NCBI RefSeq assembly: GCF_001043955.1
Contig: NZ_LABZ01000165.1
Coordinates: forward strand, 1-63,762
Length of the DNA stretch: 63,762 nucleotides
Origin: Methylobacterium tarhaniae
GTDB lineage: Bacteria > Pseudomonadota > Alphaproteobacteria > Rhizobiales > Beijerinckiaceae
Reading direction: 5' to 3'
Shown one piece after another: positions 51,197-60,644 of the stretch; the stretch's first letter is position 1; each line of letters opens with the position of its first letter. Made by a program: the position numbers and the translations under genes. Below the pieces are notes generated by a model. It had not been told where the DNA came from and did not search any database. It saw only the letters and a program-made list of their open reading frames with translations.

Positions 51197-51964
51197 TCAC
51201 AGCGTCGCCAGCACGCCCCCATCCACGTAGATGATCTGCCCGTTGACGAAGTCGGACGCCGACGAGGCCAGGAAGATCGCCGCCCCCTGCAGCTCCTCCA
51301 CCCGGCCCCAGCGCCCGGCCGGGGTGCGGGTCTTCAGCCAGGCGTCGAATTCGGGATTCTCGATCAGCGCCTGGTTCAGGGGCGTGGCGAAGTAGCCCGG
51401 GCCGATGCCGTTCACCTGGAGGCCGTGGCGGGCCCAGTCGGTGCACATGCCCTTGGTCAGGTTCTTCACCGCGCCTTTCGAGGCGGTGTAGGGGGCGATA
51501 GAGTAGCGCGCCGCCTCGCTCTGCAGGCTGGCGATGTTGATGATCTTGCCGCGCTTGCGCGCGATCATGTGCCGGGCCACCGCCTGGCCGACATAGAACA
51601 CGCTGTCGAGGTTGATCCGCATCAGCTCGTGCCAGGTCTCGACGGGGTAGTCTTCGAGCGGCGCGCGGCGCTGGATGCCGGCATTGTTGACGAGGATATC
51701 GAGGGGGCCGATCCCGGCCTCGATCCGGTCGATGCCCGCCTTGACCGCCCCCGCGTCGGAGACGTCGAAGGCGGCGGCCTCCGTGGCGATGCCCTCGCTC
51801 CGCAGCTGCGCCACCGCGCCGTCGAGCTTGGCCGCGTCGCGCCCGTTCAGCACGATCGCCGCCCCGGCGCGGCCGAGGCCGAGCGCCAGCGACAAGCCGA
51901 TGCCCTGGCTGGAACCGGTCACCAGGGCACGGCGGCCCGACAGATCGAACAAGGCGGTCGACAC
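51197..51964 (-). CDS. idnO: Gluconate 5-dehydrogenase-like short-chain dehydrogenase
   Basis: A 255-residue classical SDR. The coenzyme motif is VTGSSQGIGLSLA, with NNAG, active-site Ser in NIASLQSE and YTASKGAVKNLTKG (YxxxK). NAGIQRRAPLEDYP and WARHGLQVNGIGPGYFATPL match 5-keto-gluconate reductases (IdnO/Gno). The GTG start at 51964 has GGAGAGGAAG upstream and gives the typical N-terminus. Divergent from an idonate dehydrogenase-like gene, which suggests a paired idonate/5-keto-gluconate/gluconate interconversion. Confidence 0.85.
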   Translation of the reverse strand: MSTALFDLSGRRALVTGSSQGIGLSLALGLGRAGAAIVLNGRDAAKLDGAVAQLRSEGIATEAAAFDVSDAGAVKAGIDRIEAGIGPLDILVNNAGIQRRAPLEDYPVETWHELMRINLDSVFYVGQAVARHMIARKRGKIINIASLQSEAARYSIAPYTASKGAVKNLTKGMCTDWARHGLQVNGIGPGYFATPLNQALIENPEFDAWLKTRTPAGRWGRVEELQGAAIFLASSASDFVNGQIIYVDGGVLATL

Positions 51965-52126
51965 CGGCGCTTCCTCTCCTTCGGCGCTCCGGTGGCGGCC
52001 TGTGAAGATGGCTCCCGCGGTTGCGCTCCTGCCGCGAAGGAACCATGGTGCCGGGACCAAAGCAAGCGGCATCCCGGCGCCGGCCCATGGGCCACCCGGG
52101 AGCCGATACCGGAGGAGACGACGTCC

Positions 52127-53167
52127 ATGACGCTGGCTGCGCGCATCCACGCCGCCAAGGACCTGCGGGTCGAGGCGATCACCTTGCGCGAGCCGGAGGC
52201 GGACGAGGTCGTGGTGGCTTTGGGCGCCGGCGGCATCTGCGGCTCGGACCTGTCCTATTACGGCAAGGGCCGGGTCGGCGATTTCTCGCTCCGCGAGCCG
52301 ATGGTGCTCGGCCACGAGGTCGCCGGCACGGTGACCCGGGTCGGGGCGGCGGTCGCGAGCGTGAAGCCCGGCGACCGGGTCGCGGTCGATCCGAGCCGGC
52401 CGTGCCTGTCGTGCGACTACTGTCGCGCCGGCCGCTCGAACCTCTGCCGCAACATGCGCTTCTTCGGCTCGGCGGCGATCTTTCCGCATGTCCAGGGCGG
52501 GTTCAGCGAGCTCTTCCTCGCCCGGGCCGACCAATGCGTGGTGGTGCCGGACTCGATGCCGATGCGGGTCGCGGCCTGCGGCGAGCCGCTGGCGGTGGCG
52601 TTGCACGGTGTCAGGCGGGCGGGCGAGCTTCTGGGCCGCCACGTCCTCATCGCGGGGGCCGGGCCGATCGGCCTCCTGTGCCTGATGGCGGCGACGCTCG
52701 CCGGCGCGCGCCGGATCGTCTGCACGGATCTGTCCGATGCGCCGCTGGCCATCGCCCGGGAGATCGGCGCCGCGGAGACCATCAACGTCGCCGCCGAGCC
52801 GGAGCGGCTGGCGGCCTACGAGGCCGACAAGGGCACCTTCGACGTGGCGCTGGAGGCCACCGGCGCCCCCGCGGCCCTCGCTTCGCTGTTCCGGGTGGTG
52901 CGGCCCGGCGGCCGGGTGGTGCAGCTCGGCATGATGCCGCCGGGCGACGTGCCGGTGCCGGCCAACCTCCTGATGGCCCGCGAGATCGACTTCGTCGGCG
53001 CGTTCCGCTTCCACGAGGAATACCGCACCGCCATCGCCCTCCTCGCCGCCGGCCGGATCGACGTCGGGCCGATCCTGTCGGCCGAGATGCCGATGTCCCG
53101 GGCCGACGAGGCCTTCGCGCTGGCTGCCGACCGCAGCCGGGCCATCAAGGTCCACCTCGCCTTCTGA
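52127..53167 (+). CDS. idnD: L-idonate 5-dehydrogenase-like zinc alcohol dehydrogenase
   Basis: A 346-residue medium-chain zinc dehydrogenase. The catalytic Zn Cys is in GICGSDLSYY, the Zn His-Glu in LGHEVAG, the structural zinc Cys residues in PSRPCLSCDYCRAGRSNLC, and the Rossmann motif is AGAGPIGLL. RFFGSAAIFPHVQGGFSE is typical of L-idonate 5-dehydrogenase. It should oxidise L-idonate to 5-keto-gluconate, which the divergent IdnO-like SDR would reduce to gluconate. GGAGGAGA lies upstream. No idonate transporter or regulator is adjacent, unlike the E. coli idn operon. Confidence 0.87.
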   Translation: MTLAARIHAAKDLRVEAITLREPEADEVVVALGAGGICGSDLSYYGKGRVGDFSLREPMVLGHEVAGTVTRVGAAVASVKPGDRVAVDPSRPCLSCDYCRAGRSNLCRNMRFFGSAAIFPHVQGGFSELFLARADQCVVVPDSMPMRVAACGEPLAVALHGVRRAGELLGRHVLIAGAGPIGLLCLMAATLAGARRIVCTDLSDAPLAIAREIGAAETINVAAEPERLAAYEADKGTFDVALEATGAPAALASLFRVVRPGGRVVQLGMMPPGDVPVPANLLMAREIDFVGAFRFHEEYRTAIALLAAGRIDVGPILSAEMPMSRADEAFALAADRSRAIKVHLAF

Positions 53168-53309
53168 GCAGATTTCGCAAAAGTGGCCGCCGGTCTTGTG
53201 ACATCTCCGGCAACGAGACGAGCCGTGACATGGCATACCGGCGGTCCCGGGCGGAGGCCAGAGAGGTCACGGCGGCCGGTCCCTGGCCGGGTCAGGCGGC
53301 CCCGCAGGC

Positions 53310-53705
53310 TCACCCCTCGGCAAGCGCGAACCCCTCGTCCTCCCATCCGGTGATCCCCCCGATCATCAGCTTTACGGGCAGGCCGAGTTCGGCGAGGTGC
53401 AGGGCGGCCTTGTCGGCGCCGTTGCAATGCGGGCCGGCGCAATAGACCACGAACAGCGTGCCGGCCGGCCACTCGGCCATGCGCCGGGGCGTCATCTTGC
53501 CCCGCGGCAGGTTGATGGCGCCGGGGACGTGGCCCCGGGCGTAGGCCTGCGGCCCGCGTACGTCGAGGAGCACGAAGCCGGGCGCTGCCGTTTCCGAGGC
53601 GGCGCGCACATCGGCGCAGTCGGTCTCGAAGGCCAGGCGGCGGGCGTAATGCGCCGCGACCTCGGCGGCGGGCGCAGGCGGGATGGCGGTGACGGGGTTC
53701 GACAT
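53310..53705 (-). CDS. Rhodanese-like domain protein
   Basis: A 131-residue single rhodanese domain. The active-site Cys sits in VVYCAGPHCNGADKAA, and LDVRGPQAYARGHVPGAINLP is the conserved substrate-pocket region. Such proteins move sulfane sulfur or act as thiol redox factors. The gene is divergent from ftrA, as seen in other proteobacteria with this regulator, so FtrA probably controls it. Confidence 0.9.
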   Translation of the reverse strand: MSNPVTAIPPAPAAEVAAHYARRLAFETDCADVRAASETAAPGFVLLDVRGPQAYARGHVPGAINLPRGKMTPRRMAEWPAGTLFVVYCAGPHCNGADKAALHLAELGLPVKLMIGGITGWEDEGFALAEG

Positions 53706-53814
53706 CGAGGGAGGCTTCGCTTTCGTCTGGGGACCACCTTATCCTGCGGCCTCCACCGCCGGCCCGAGACCGGGCTGCCTGCCTTTCTGCGTCGAGATCG
53801 TGCCAAACGAGAGC

Positions 53815-54810
53815 GTGCCCGAGCCTTGCGCCTTCCCGAGCACCCCATCCGGCCCGCGTGTGGCGGTGCTGGCCTATGACGGGCTGTGCACCTTCGAGTT
53901 CGGCGTCGCCTACGAGGTGTTCGGGCTGCCGCGGCCCGAGGCGGGCTCGCACTGGTACCGCTACGCGGTCTGTGCGGCGGAGCCCGGCCCGTTGCGCGCC
54001 GCGGGCGGCCTGACGGTCGCGGTCGAGGGCGGGCTCGCAGTCCTGGACGAGGCCGACCTCGTCGTCGTGCCGGGCTGGCGCGCGATCGACGCGCCGGTCC
54101 CGCCGGACCTCGTCCGCGCACTCACGGCGGCCCACGCCCGCGGTGCCCGGCTGATGTCGCTGTGCTCGGGGCTCACGGTGCTGGCGGCGACCGGGCTCTT
54201 GGACGGGCGCCGGGCCACGACCCATTGGCGCTACGCCGAGGCCATCGCGGCCCGCCACCCCGCCATCGCTCTCGATCCGGGCGTGCTCTACGTCGACGAG
54301 GGCCGTATCCTGACCGCCGCCGGCAGCGCCGCCGGAATCGACCTGTGCCTCCACGTCGTGCGCGGCGATTTCGGGCCTGACCTCGCCAACCGCGTCGCGC
54401 GCCGCCTCGTCGTGCCGCCGCACCGGGAGGGCGGCCAGGCCCAGTTCATCGAGGCGCCGGTCCTGCGCGAGCGCGAGGCGGCCCGCCTCGGGCCGGTGAT
54501 CGACGCGATGCGGGCGCGCCTCCACGAGGACCGGCCGCTCGCCGCGATGGCACGCCTCGCCGGCATGAGCCTGCGCACCTTCCAGCGCCGCTTCCTCGCG
54601 GCGACCGGCCTGCCGCCGGGCGAGTGGATCATCGCCGAGCGGCTGCGCCTCGCCCGGGAGATGCTGGAACGGCCGGAGCGGGTGTCCCTCGCCGACATCG
54701 CCGCGGCGAGCGGCTTTCGCAATCCGGCCGGCCTGCGCCACCATTTCCGCAGCCGCCTCGGCACCAGCCCGGCCGCCTACCGGCGGAGCTTCGCCGGGCG
54801 GCGTTCCTGA
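53815..54810 (+). CDS. ftrA: GlxA/FtrA family transcriptional regulator
   Basis: A regulator of about 331 residues. An N-terminal DJ-1/PfpI-like ligand domain opens with VAVLAYDGLCTFEFGVAYEV and contains the Cys elbow MSLCSGLTVLA. A C-terminal AraC-type double helix-turn-helix follows (about 225-325, MSLRTFQRRFLAATGLPPGE and DIAAASGFRNPAG). The stretch RVARRLVVPPHREGGQAQFI is typical of FtrA. There is no ATG at the N-terminus; GTG codons at 53800 and 53815 fit the family start, and 53815 is chosen tentatively. Divergent from the rhodanese gene. Confidence 0.87.
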   Translation: MPEPCAFPSTPSGPRVAVLAYDGLCTFEFGVAYEVFGLPRPEAGSHWYRYAVCAAEPGPLRAAGGLTVAVEGGLAVLDEADLVVVPGWRAIDAPVPPDLVRALTAAHARGARLMSLCSGLTVLAATGLLDGRRATTHWRYAEAIAARHPAIALDPGVLYVDEGRILTAAGSAAGIDLCLHVVRGDFGPDLANRVARRLVVPPHREGGQAQFIEAPVLREREAARLGPVIDAMRARLHEDRPLAAMARLAGMSLRTFQRRFLAATGLPPGEWIIAERLRLAREMLERPERVSLADIAAASGFRNPAGLRHHFRSRLGTSPAAYRRSFAGRRS

Positions 54811-54814
54811 TGTT

Positions 54815-57304
54815 TCAGCCCGCCGGCGCCCGTGCCCGCCTTTGCCCGATCGCGCTCGCCAGCATCCGCGAGAGCTGCTCGGCCGAGTACGGCTTGTGCA
54901 GCAGCGGGACGCCGTGGGAGCCCTCCTGCGCCAGCACGTGGCTGTAGCCGGACGTGAGCAGCACCGGCAGGCCGGGATGGCGCCGGCGTAGGAGCTTTGC
55001 GAGCTCGATGCCGCCCATGCCGGGCATCACCACGTCGGAGAAGACCGCATCGTAGCCGGCATCCCGCGCCAGCACGTCGAGGGCCGCCTCGGCATTGGTC
55101 ACCCAGGTGGTGACGTAGCCGAGGTCGTCGAGGATCTGCGCGGCGAAGCGGCCGACGCCGACATTGTCCTCGACGAGGAGCACCCGCTGGCCGGCGCGGG
55201 CCGGCGCCAGGCCCTCGTCCGGGGGCGCCGGCCGGGCCGGAGCGGCGGGCGCCGCCACCTCGGGCAGGTAGAGGACGAAGGTGGAGCCCTCCCCCGGCCG
55301 GCTCGTCACGTCGACGTCGCCGCCCGACTGCTTCGCGAAGCCGAAGACCTGGCTGAGCCCCAGGCCCGTGCCCTTGCCGACCTCCTTGGTGGTGAAGAAC
55401 GGCTCGAAGATTTTGTCGATCACCGCCGGGCTCATGCCGGTGCCGGTATCGGTGAGAGAGATCGCCGCGAAGGGGCCCTTGGCGGCGGCATGGCCGCGGA
55501 TCTCGGGCTTCTCCGCCCCGCAGGCGACGCACAGGGTCAGCGTCCCCTCCCCGTCCATCGCGTCGCGGGCATTGACCGCCATGTTGATCAAGGCCGTCTC
55601 GAACTGGCTCAGGTCGGCGCGCACGAAGCACGGCCGGTCGGGGCTTTTCGTCACCACTCGGATGCGCGCACCCGTGACCGTATCCAGCATGTCGGCCACG
55701 CCCTGGAGGCGGGCGACGACGTCGAAGACCTCGGGCGCGAGCGCCTGGCGGCGGGCGAAGGCGAGGAGCTGGCCGGTGAGCTTGGCGGCGCGATCGACCG
55801 TGTCGGAGACCGCATCGAGGTAGCGGCGCTTGCGCGCCTCCGGCAGTTCCGGCCGGCGCAGGAAGTCCACCGACGAGCGGATGATCGTGAGAAGGTTGTT
55901 GAAGTCGTGCGCCACGCCGCCGGTGAGCTGGCCCACCGCCTCCATCTTCTGCGACTGCCGCAAGGCCTCCTCGGCCTGGAGGAGGCGTTGCGCCCGCTCG
56001 CGCTGCTCGGTCACGTCGCGGGCGACGCAGTACAGGTTGCCCTCGAACGGCACCGCCCGCCACGACAGGGTGCGGTAGGCTCCGTCCCGGGTGCGGAACC
56101 GGTTCTCGAACGACAGGGTCGGCTCGCCGGAGCCGAGGCGCCGGATCTCGGTCCGGGTCCGGTCCTGGTCGTCCGGGTGCTCGAGCCAGGAAGAGGTGCG
56201 TCCCACCACCTCCTCGGGCTGCCAGCCCAGGATCGCCGTCCAGGCCGGATTGACGCTGAGCCAGACCCCGTCCGCGCCGGCCACCCCCAGCATGTCGCGG
56301 CTCACCTGCCAGATCCGGTCACGCTCGGCGGTGCGGGCCGCGACCTGGCGCTCGAGGGTCTCGTTGAGGCCGCGCAGGGCTTCCTCGAGCCGGCGCTGGG
56401 CGGTGATGTCGTTGAACAGGATCGCGACGTGCCGGGCCTCCGGCGCGTCGACCCGGAAGGCGTGCACCTCGTACCAGCGCTCGCCCAGCGACCGGGCCGG
56501 CTGGACGAAGCGCACCGACTCGCCCGTCAGCGCCACCCGGCCGTAGATGTCGTACCAATGCTGCTCGTGGCCGGGGGCGAGCCCGCGCATCCAGCGCCCG
56601 GCCGCGTCCTCGAGGCCGGTATGGCGCGCGAAGGCGGGGTTCACCTCCAGGAAACGGTAATCCTCCGCCCGGCCGTCCTCGGAGAAGCGCAGGGCGATGA
56701 TGCAGAAACCGGCATCAATCGCCTCGAACAGCGTGCGGTAGCGCGCCTCGCTGCACCGCAGCGCTTCCTCGGCCTGCCGCCGGCCGGTGATGTCGATGAT
56801 GAACTCGAAGCCGGTGCCGTCGTCGAGGAGGGTCGCCGCGCACAGGCCCCAGAACCGCGAGCCATCCTTGCGCAGGTATTCGCGCTCGGTCGAGTCCGAG
56901 CGGCCCCACGCCTGGAGCTCGGCGATGACGCGCCGGGAGACGGCCTGCCATTCCGGCGGCACCAGGGTGCGGCCCGAGAGCAGGCCCCGCTCCAGGTCGT
57001 CGCGGTCGTAGCCGCTCATCGCCAGGAAGGTGTCGTTGGCCTCCAGCACCCGGCCGGCCATGTCGAAGACGATCGCCCCGACGGTCTCGATGTCGAGGGC
57101 GGTGCGCAGGCGCGGATCGACCAGGAAGCCGCCCTCGACCGCGCGGCGCCGGGCCGCCGGGAGGGCGGCGGTCGCCTGCTCGTCACCTCGCGCGAGGTGC
57201 AGGGCCGCCTCGGCCGCGGCCCGCGCCCGCTCCGACGCCGCCAGGGCGGCGCGCAACCGCGCGTTCTCCGCGACGAGGTCCGGGACGTGTCCGGGATCCG
57301 CCAT
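54815..57304 (-). CDS. PAS-domain hybrid sensor histidine kinase
   Basis: A soluble hybrid kinase of 829 residues. A short N-terminal coiled coil (about 8-40) precedes three PAS domains (about 70-190, 190-320 and 335-455), linked by coiled coil ALRGLNETLERQVAARTAER. The HisKA box is GGVAHDFNNLLTIIR with the phospho-accepting His, the ATPase domain has NMAVNARDAM and GTGLGLSQVFGF, and the C-terminal receiver carries the Asp in VFSDVVMPGMGG. No membrane segments, so it senses a cytoplasmic cue. Downstream partners are not in the window. The open frame continues to 58396 through the broken receptor gene, but MADPGHVPDL at 57304 with GGAGAGGA upstream is the real start. Confidence 0.93.
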   Translation of the reverse strand: MADPGHVPDLVAENARLRAALAASERARAAAEAALHLARGDEQATAALPAARRRAVEGGFLVDPRLRTALDIETVGAIVFDMAGRVLEANDTFLAMSGYDRDDLERGLLSGRTLVPPEWQAVSRRVIAELQAWGRSDSTEREYLRKDGSRFWGLCAATLLDDGTGFEFIIDITGRRQAEEALRCSEARYRTLFEAIDAGFCIIALRFSEDGRAEDYRFLEVNPAFARHTGLEDAAGRWMRGLAPGHEQHWYDIYGRVALTGESVRFVQPARSLGERWYEVHAFRVDAPEARHVAILFNDITAQRRLEEALRGLNETLERQVAARTAERDRIWQVSRDMLGVAGADGVWLSVNPAWTAILGWQPEEVVGRTSSWLEHPDDQDRTRTEIRRLGSGEPTLSFENRFRTRDGAYRTLSWRAVPFEGNLYCVARDVTEQRERAQRLLQAEEALRQSQKMEAVGQLTGGVAHDFNNLLTIIRSSVDFLRRPELPEARKRRYLDAVSDTVDRAAKLTGQLLAFARRQALAPEVFDVVARLQGVADMLDTVTGARIRVVTKSPDRPCFVRADLSQFETALINMAVNARDAMDGEGTLTLCVACGAEKPEIRGHAAAKGPFAAISLTDTGTGMSPAVIDKIFEPFFTTKEVGKGTGLGLSQVFGFAKQSGGDVDVTSRPGEGSTFVLYLPEVAAPAAPARPAPPDEGLAPARAGQRVLLVEDNVGVGRFAAQILDDLGYVTTWVTNAEAALDVLARDAGYDAVFSDVVMPGMGGIELAKLLRRRHPGLPVLLTSGYSHVLAQEGSHGVPLLHKPYSAEQLSRMLASAIGQRRARAPAG

Positions 57305-57514
57305 TCCTCTCCATCCGCACGGGCGTCGCGCGGCCTCGCGCGCATCCGCCTCATCCCCGTCGCCCCATATAGCGGAGGCGGGCACGCCGTCTCCACCCTC
57401 CGGCCCGCGACCATCGGCGCAGATGGGGCCCCGGCGAGGGAGCCTGCATTGCGGCGGGGCCGGGAAGGCCGCATATCTGGGTGCGGCCCCGCGGCGGCGG
57501 GGCGGGAGGCGTGC

Positions 57515-57994
57515 GTGACGATCCAACCGACCCGTTGCAGCAACGCGGCCCTGCGCCGGGCGACGCGCAGCGTCGGGCAGCTCTACGACGACGCCCTGGC
57601 GCCGAGCGGCCTGCGCACGACGCAGTACGGTCTGCTCGGGACGATCCGCCGCCTCGGCACCCCGACCATGGGCGAACTGGCCGAGGCGATGGTGATGGAC
57701 CTCTCGGGGCTCGCCCACACCCTCAAGCCCCTGACCCGCGACGGCTATGTCAGCGTGGTGCCCGACCCGCAGGACCGGCGGGCGCGGCGCATCGCCCTGA
57801 CGGCGTCCGGCGCCGCCAAGCTCGCGGAGGCGACGCCGCTGTGGCGAGCCGCCCAGGACCGGTTCGACGCCGCCTTCGGCCCCGAGCGGGCGGGTTTGCT
57901 GCGCGACCTCCTGCACGAACTGGCGCTGCCGGATTTCCGGGCGGCGTTCGGCACGCCGGCGCCGGCCGGGGAGACACGGGACGCCCCCCACTGA
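57515..57994 (+). CDS. MarR family transcriptional regulator
   Basis: A 159-residue winged-helix regulator. TQYGLLGTIRRLGTPTMGEL leads into the recognition helix region AEAMVMDLSGLAHTLKPLTR and the wing DGYVSVVPDPQDRRARRIALT. The GTG start at 57515 has GGGAGG five bases upstream. It is divergent from the PAS kinase gene, which it may regulate. Effector unknown. Confidence 0.9.
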   Translation: MTIQPTRCSNAALRRATRSVGQLYDDALAPSGLRTTQYGLLGTIRRLGTPTMGELAEAMVMDLSGLAHTLKPLTRDGYVSVVPDPQDRRARRIALTASGAAKLAEATPLWRAAQDRFDAAFGPERAGLLRDLLHELALPDFRAAFGTPAPAGETRDAPH

Positions 57995-58017
57995 TCCTCC
58001 GGCATCGCCGTGGCCGG

Positions 58018-58628
58018 TCAGGCGGCCCGCACCGTATCGAGGAAACGATGCACCTCGGCGGCGAGATGCTCGGACTGGCGCGACAGCTCGCTCGCGGCGC
58101 CCAGCACCTGGCTCGCCGCCGCGCCGGCCTCCTCCGCCGCGCCCGCCACCCCGGCGATGTTGCCCGTCACCTCGCCGGTGCCCTGGGGCCGCCTGGGAGA
58201 CGTTGCGGACGATCTCCTGAGTCGCCGCCCCCTGCTCCTCCACCGCCGCCGCGATCGAGGTCGCGACCCCTGCGATCTCCTCGATCCGTGCGGCGACCTG
58301 GCCGATCGCGACGGCCGCCTGGCCGGTGGTGGCCTGGATCGCCGCGATCTGCCCGGTAATCTCCTCGGTGGCCCGGGCCGTCTGGCCGGCCGGCACCGGA
58401 GGTCTCGGCGCGCCGTTCGAGCAGCCCGTGCTCGACGGCCGTGATTTCGCCGACCTTGTTGGCCCGGATCGCGTCCACCAGGGCCTTGCCGGTGCCCGTG
58501 GCCTCGATCCGCCGCGCCTCGGCCCGGGTGGCGGGATCGCCCATCAGGCGGATCGCCTGGTCGGCGATCTCGCGCGTCCATTGCCGCTCGAGCCGGCGGA
58601 GTGCGGCGAGGCGGTCCTGCTCGGACAT
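58018..58628 (-). pseudogene. Broken methyl-accepting chemotaxis receptor
   Basis: Three pieces of one receptor lie in order but in different frames. First is the N-terminus MSEQDRLAALRRLERQWTRE to ITAVEHGLLERRAETS (58628 to about 58395). An internal deletion then joins it, out of frame, to TARATEEITGQIAAIQATTG and on to QEIVRNVSQAA. An extra C in a CCCC run near 58187 next shifts to GTGEVTGNIAGVAGAAEEAG and the C-terminus FLDTVRAA. The central membrane, HAMP and CheA-contact regions are missing. The C-terminal 25 residues nearly match those of the intact receptor at 3228-4919. Two independent lesions make a sequencing error unlikely. Confidence 0.82.
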
Positions 58629-58651
58629 CGTCCGTGCCGCCCGAACCCGCC

Positions 58652-59611
58652 CTACCGTGAACGGGACGAACCGCGCGGCCCGTCCTGCTCCTCCCCCGCC
58701 ATCCCTCTCTCCGCCATCCCCCTGGCGAGGTGCTGGAGCAGCTTGGCCGCGGCCGGCGAGAGCTGGCGGCCGAGGCGGGTGACGATCCGGGCCTCGACGC
58801 CGTCGAGGCCCGGATCGGCGAGGGGCAGGGCCACCAGAACGCCGTCGGCGATCTCCTGTGCGGCGCAGAAGGCCGGCAGCAGCGTCACGCCGGTGCCCGA
58901 GGCGGCGAATTGCTTGAGCACGCCGATCGAGCCGGTGATCAGCGCCGGATCGAGCCGCACGCCCTCCGCCCGCTCGGCCGCCGCGATGATCTGCCGGATG
59001 CCGTAGGCCGGGTGCATCGTGCCGAGGCGGTGGCCGGCGAGGTCGGCCAGCCGGACCGCGTCCGGATGGGCGGCGAGCGGATGGTCGGCCCGCACCAGCA
59101 CCCGGATCGGATGCGGCATCGCCAGGTGGGTGCGCAGGCGCGGCTCCGGCGGCGGGTTGTAGACGAGGCCGAGATGCGCCTCGTCCTCGACGACCCGGCG
59201 CACCACGTCGTTGGTCGCCGCCAGGTCGAGGGTCATGGTCAGGTCGGGGTGGCGGGCCCAGAAGCCCTGGAGCAGGCCCGACATCAGGTCGCCGATGAAG
59301 CCCTCCCCTAAGACCACGTCGATATGCCCCCGGCGCAGGCCCTTCAGCTCGGTGAGCTTGGCCAGGATGTCCTCCCGGTCGGAGGTCTGGCGCCGGTAAT
59401 AATCGAGGAGGAGCGAGCCGGCCGGGGTCGCCCGCACCCCGCGGTGGTGGCGCTCGATCAGCGGCGTGGCGAGCTGCCCCTCCATCTGGACGATCTGGCG
59501 GCTCACCGCCGAGGCGTTGACGTTGAGCTTGTCGGCCGCCGCGCGGACCGAGCCGCAGCCGACGGCCTCCGCGAGGTAGCGCAGGCAGCGCTCGTCGAGG
59601 CTGTGATGCAT
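58652..59611 (-). CDS. LysR family transcriptional regulator
   Basis: A 319-residue LysR-type regulator. The N-terminal winged helix-turn-helix (CGSVRAAADKLNVNASAVSR to about residue 60) is followed by a periplasmic-binding-like effector domain (about 88-300, GHIDVVLGEGFIGDL onward). GGGAGGGAAG precedes the ATG at 59611. It is divergent from a dehydrogenase-ALDH-DUF3100 operon 152 bases away, its probable target; the inducer is likely the hydroxy acid used by that operon (inference). Confidence 0.92.
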   Translation of the reverse strand: MHHSLDERCLRYLAEAVGCGSVRAAADKLNVNASAVSRQIVQMEGQLATPLIERHHRGVRATPAGSLLLDYYRRQTSDREDILAKLTELKGLRRGHIDVVLGEGFIGDLMSGLLQGFWARHPDLTMTLDLAATNDVVRRVVEDEAHLGLVYNPPPEPRLRTHLAMPHPIRVLVRADHPLAAHPDAVRLADLAGHRLGTMHPAYGIRQIIAAAERAEGVRLDPALITGSIGVLKQFAASGTGVTLLPAFCAAQEIADGVLVALPLADPGLDGVEARIVTRLGRQLSPAAAKLLQHLARGMAERGMAGEEQDGPRGSSRSR

Positions 59612-59763
59612 CGGTTCTTCCCTCCCGCCCACCGGGTGCGTTGCCGGTAAGTCAACGCAAAATACCGGCCAACGTCGTTCCGCTCAACGCCGTGCTGCCC
59701 CAGTCTCCGGTTCCCAGAGGGCGCCGCGGCAGGGATCCGGCGCCGATCCGGGAGAGAGCGGAC

Positions 59764-60627
59764 ATGCGGACGATCGGCGTCATCGGGCTCGGCAACATGG
59801 GCCGGGGCATGGCCCTCTCGCTGCGGCGGGGCGGCTTCACGGTGATGGGCTACGACCCCGCACCCGGTGCCCGCGCGGCCCTGGAAGCGGACGGCATCAC
59901 GGTCGCCGCCACGCCCTCGGCGCTGTGGCGGGACTGCGACGCGGTGGTGCTGTCGCTGCCGACCCCCGAGGTGGTGGAGGCGGTGCTTCTGGGCCCTGAC
60001 GGACCGCTCCACGGCGCGAAGGCCGGCCTCCTGATCGTCGACACCTCGACCTCGGACCCGAAGGTCACGCGGCGGATCGCGGCGGCGCTCGAGCCCGCCG
60101 GCCTCGCGCTGATCGACGCGCCGGTGAGCGGCGGCCCGAAGGGCGCGCATGCCGCCACCCTCACGATGGTGATCGGCGGCAGCGACGCGGCGGTGGCCCT
60201 CGCCGAGCCGGTCCTGGCGGCCATGAGCGCGACGCGGGTCCATGTCGGCGGCGTCGGCGCCGGCCACGTCACCAAGCTCGCCAACAACCTGCTCTGCGCC
60301 GCCCACCTGATCACCGCGGCGGAAGCGGTGCGCATGGCCGCTGAGGCCGGGGTCGATCCGGAGCGCCTGCTCGCCGGGATCAATGCGGGCTCGGGCCGCA
60401 GCGGCGTCACGCAGGTCAACTTCCCGACCTGGGTGCTCAACGGCGCCTTCGATTCCGGCTTCACCATGAAGCTGATGCGCAAGGACGTGCGTCTCGCCGA
60501 GGGCCTGATCGGCGCCCTCGACCTCGACCTGCCGCTCGCCGCCCAGGTCGGCCGGCTGTGGCGCGAGAGCGCCGGGATCCCGGACGACGGCGACTTCAAC
60601 GCCATCGTCAAGCTCCAGCTCGCCTGA
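59764..60627 (+). CDS. NAD-dependent beta-hydroxyacid dehydrogenase (GarR/LtnD-like)
   Basis: A 287-residue member of the 3-hydroxyisobutyrate dehydrogenase superfamily. The nucleotide motif is VIGLGNMGRGM (5-15), the substrate motif DAPVSGGPKGA, the catalytic Lys in VTKLANNLLCAAH, and the C-terminal FTMKLMRKDVRLA is conserved. It would oxidise a beta-hydroxy acid to a semialdehyde, which the ALDH encoded 17 bases downstream could oxidise further. Tartronate-semialdehyde reductase and 3-hydroxyisobutyrate dehydrogenase are alternatives; the operon has no other enzymes of those pathways. It is only distantly similar to the LtnD at 11155. Confidence 0.88.
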   Translation: MRTIGVIGLGNMGRGMALSLRRGGFTVMGYDPAPGARAALEADGITVAATPSALWRDCDAVVLSLPTPEVVEAVLLGPDGPLHGAKAGLLIVDTSTSDPKVTRRIAAALEPAGLALIDAPVSGGPKGAHAATLTMVIGGSDAAVALAEPVLAAMSATRVHVGGVGAGHVTKLANNLLCAAHLITAAEAVRMAAEAGVDPERLLAGINAGSGRSGVTQVNFPTWVLNGAFDSGFTMKLMRKDVRLAEGLIGALDLDLPLAAQVGRLWRESAGIPDDGDFNAIVKLQLA

Positions 60628-60644
60628 ACCCGGGAGATCCCATC

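Noticed and set aside
57305..58396. N-terminal extension of the PAS kinase to 1193 residues, as a chemoreceptor-kinase fusion
   Set aside because: The extension passes through the broken receptor, then through sequence antisense to the MarR gene; a good ribosome site at 57304 marks the kinase start.
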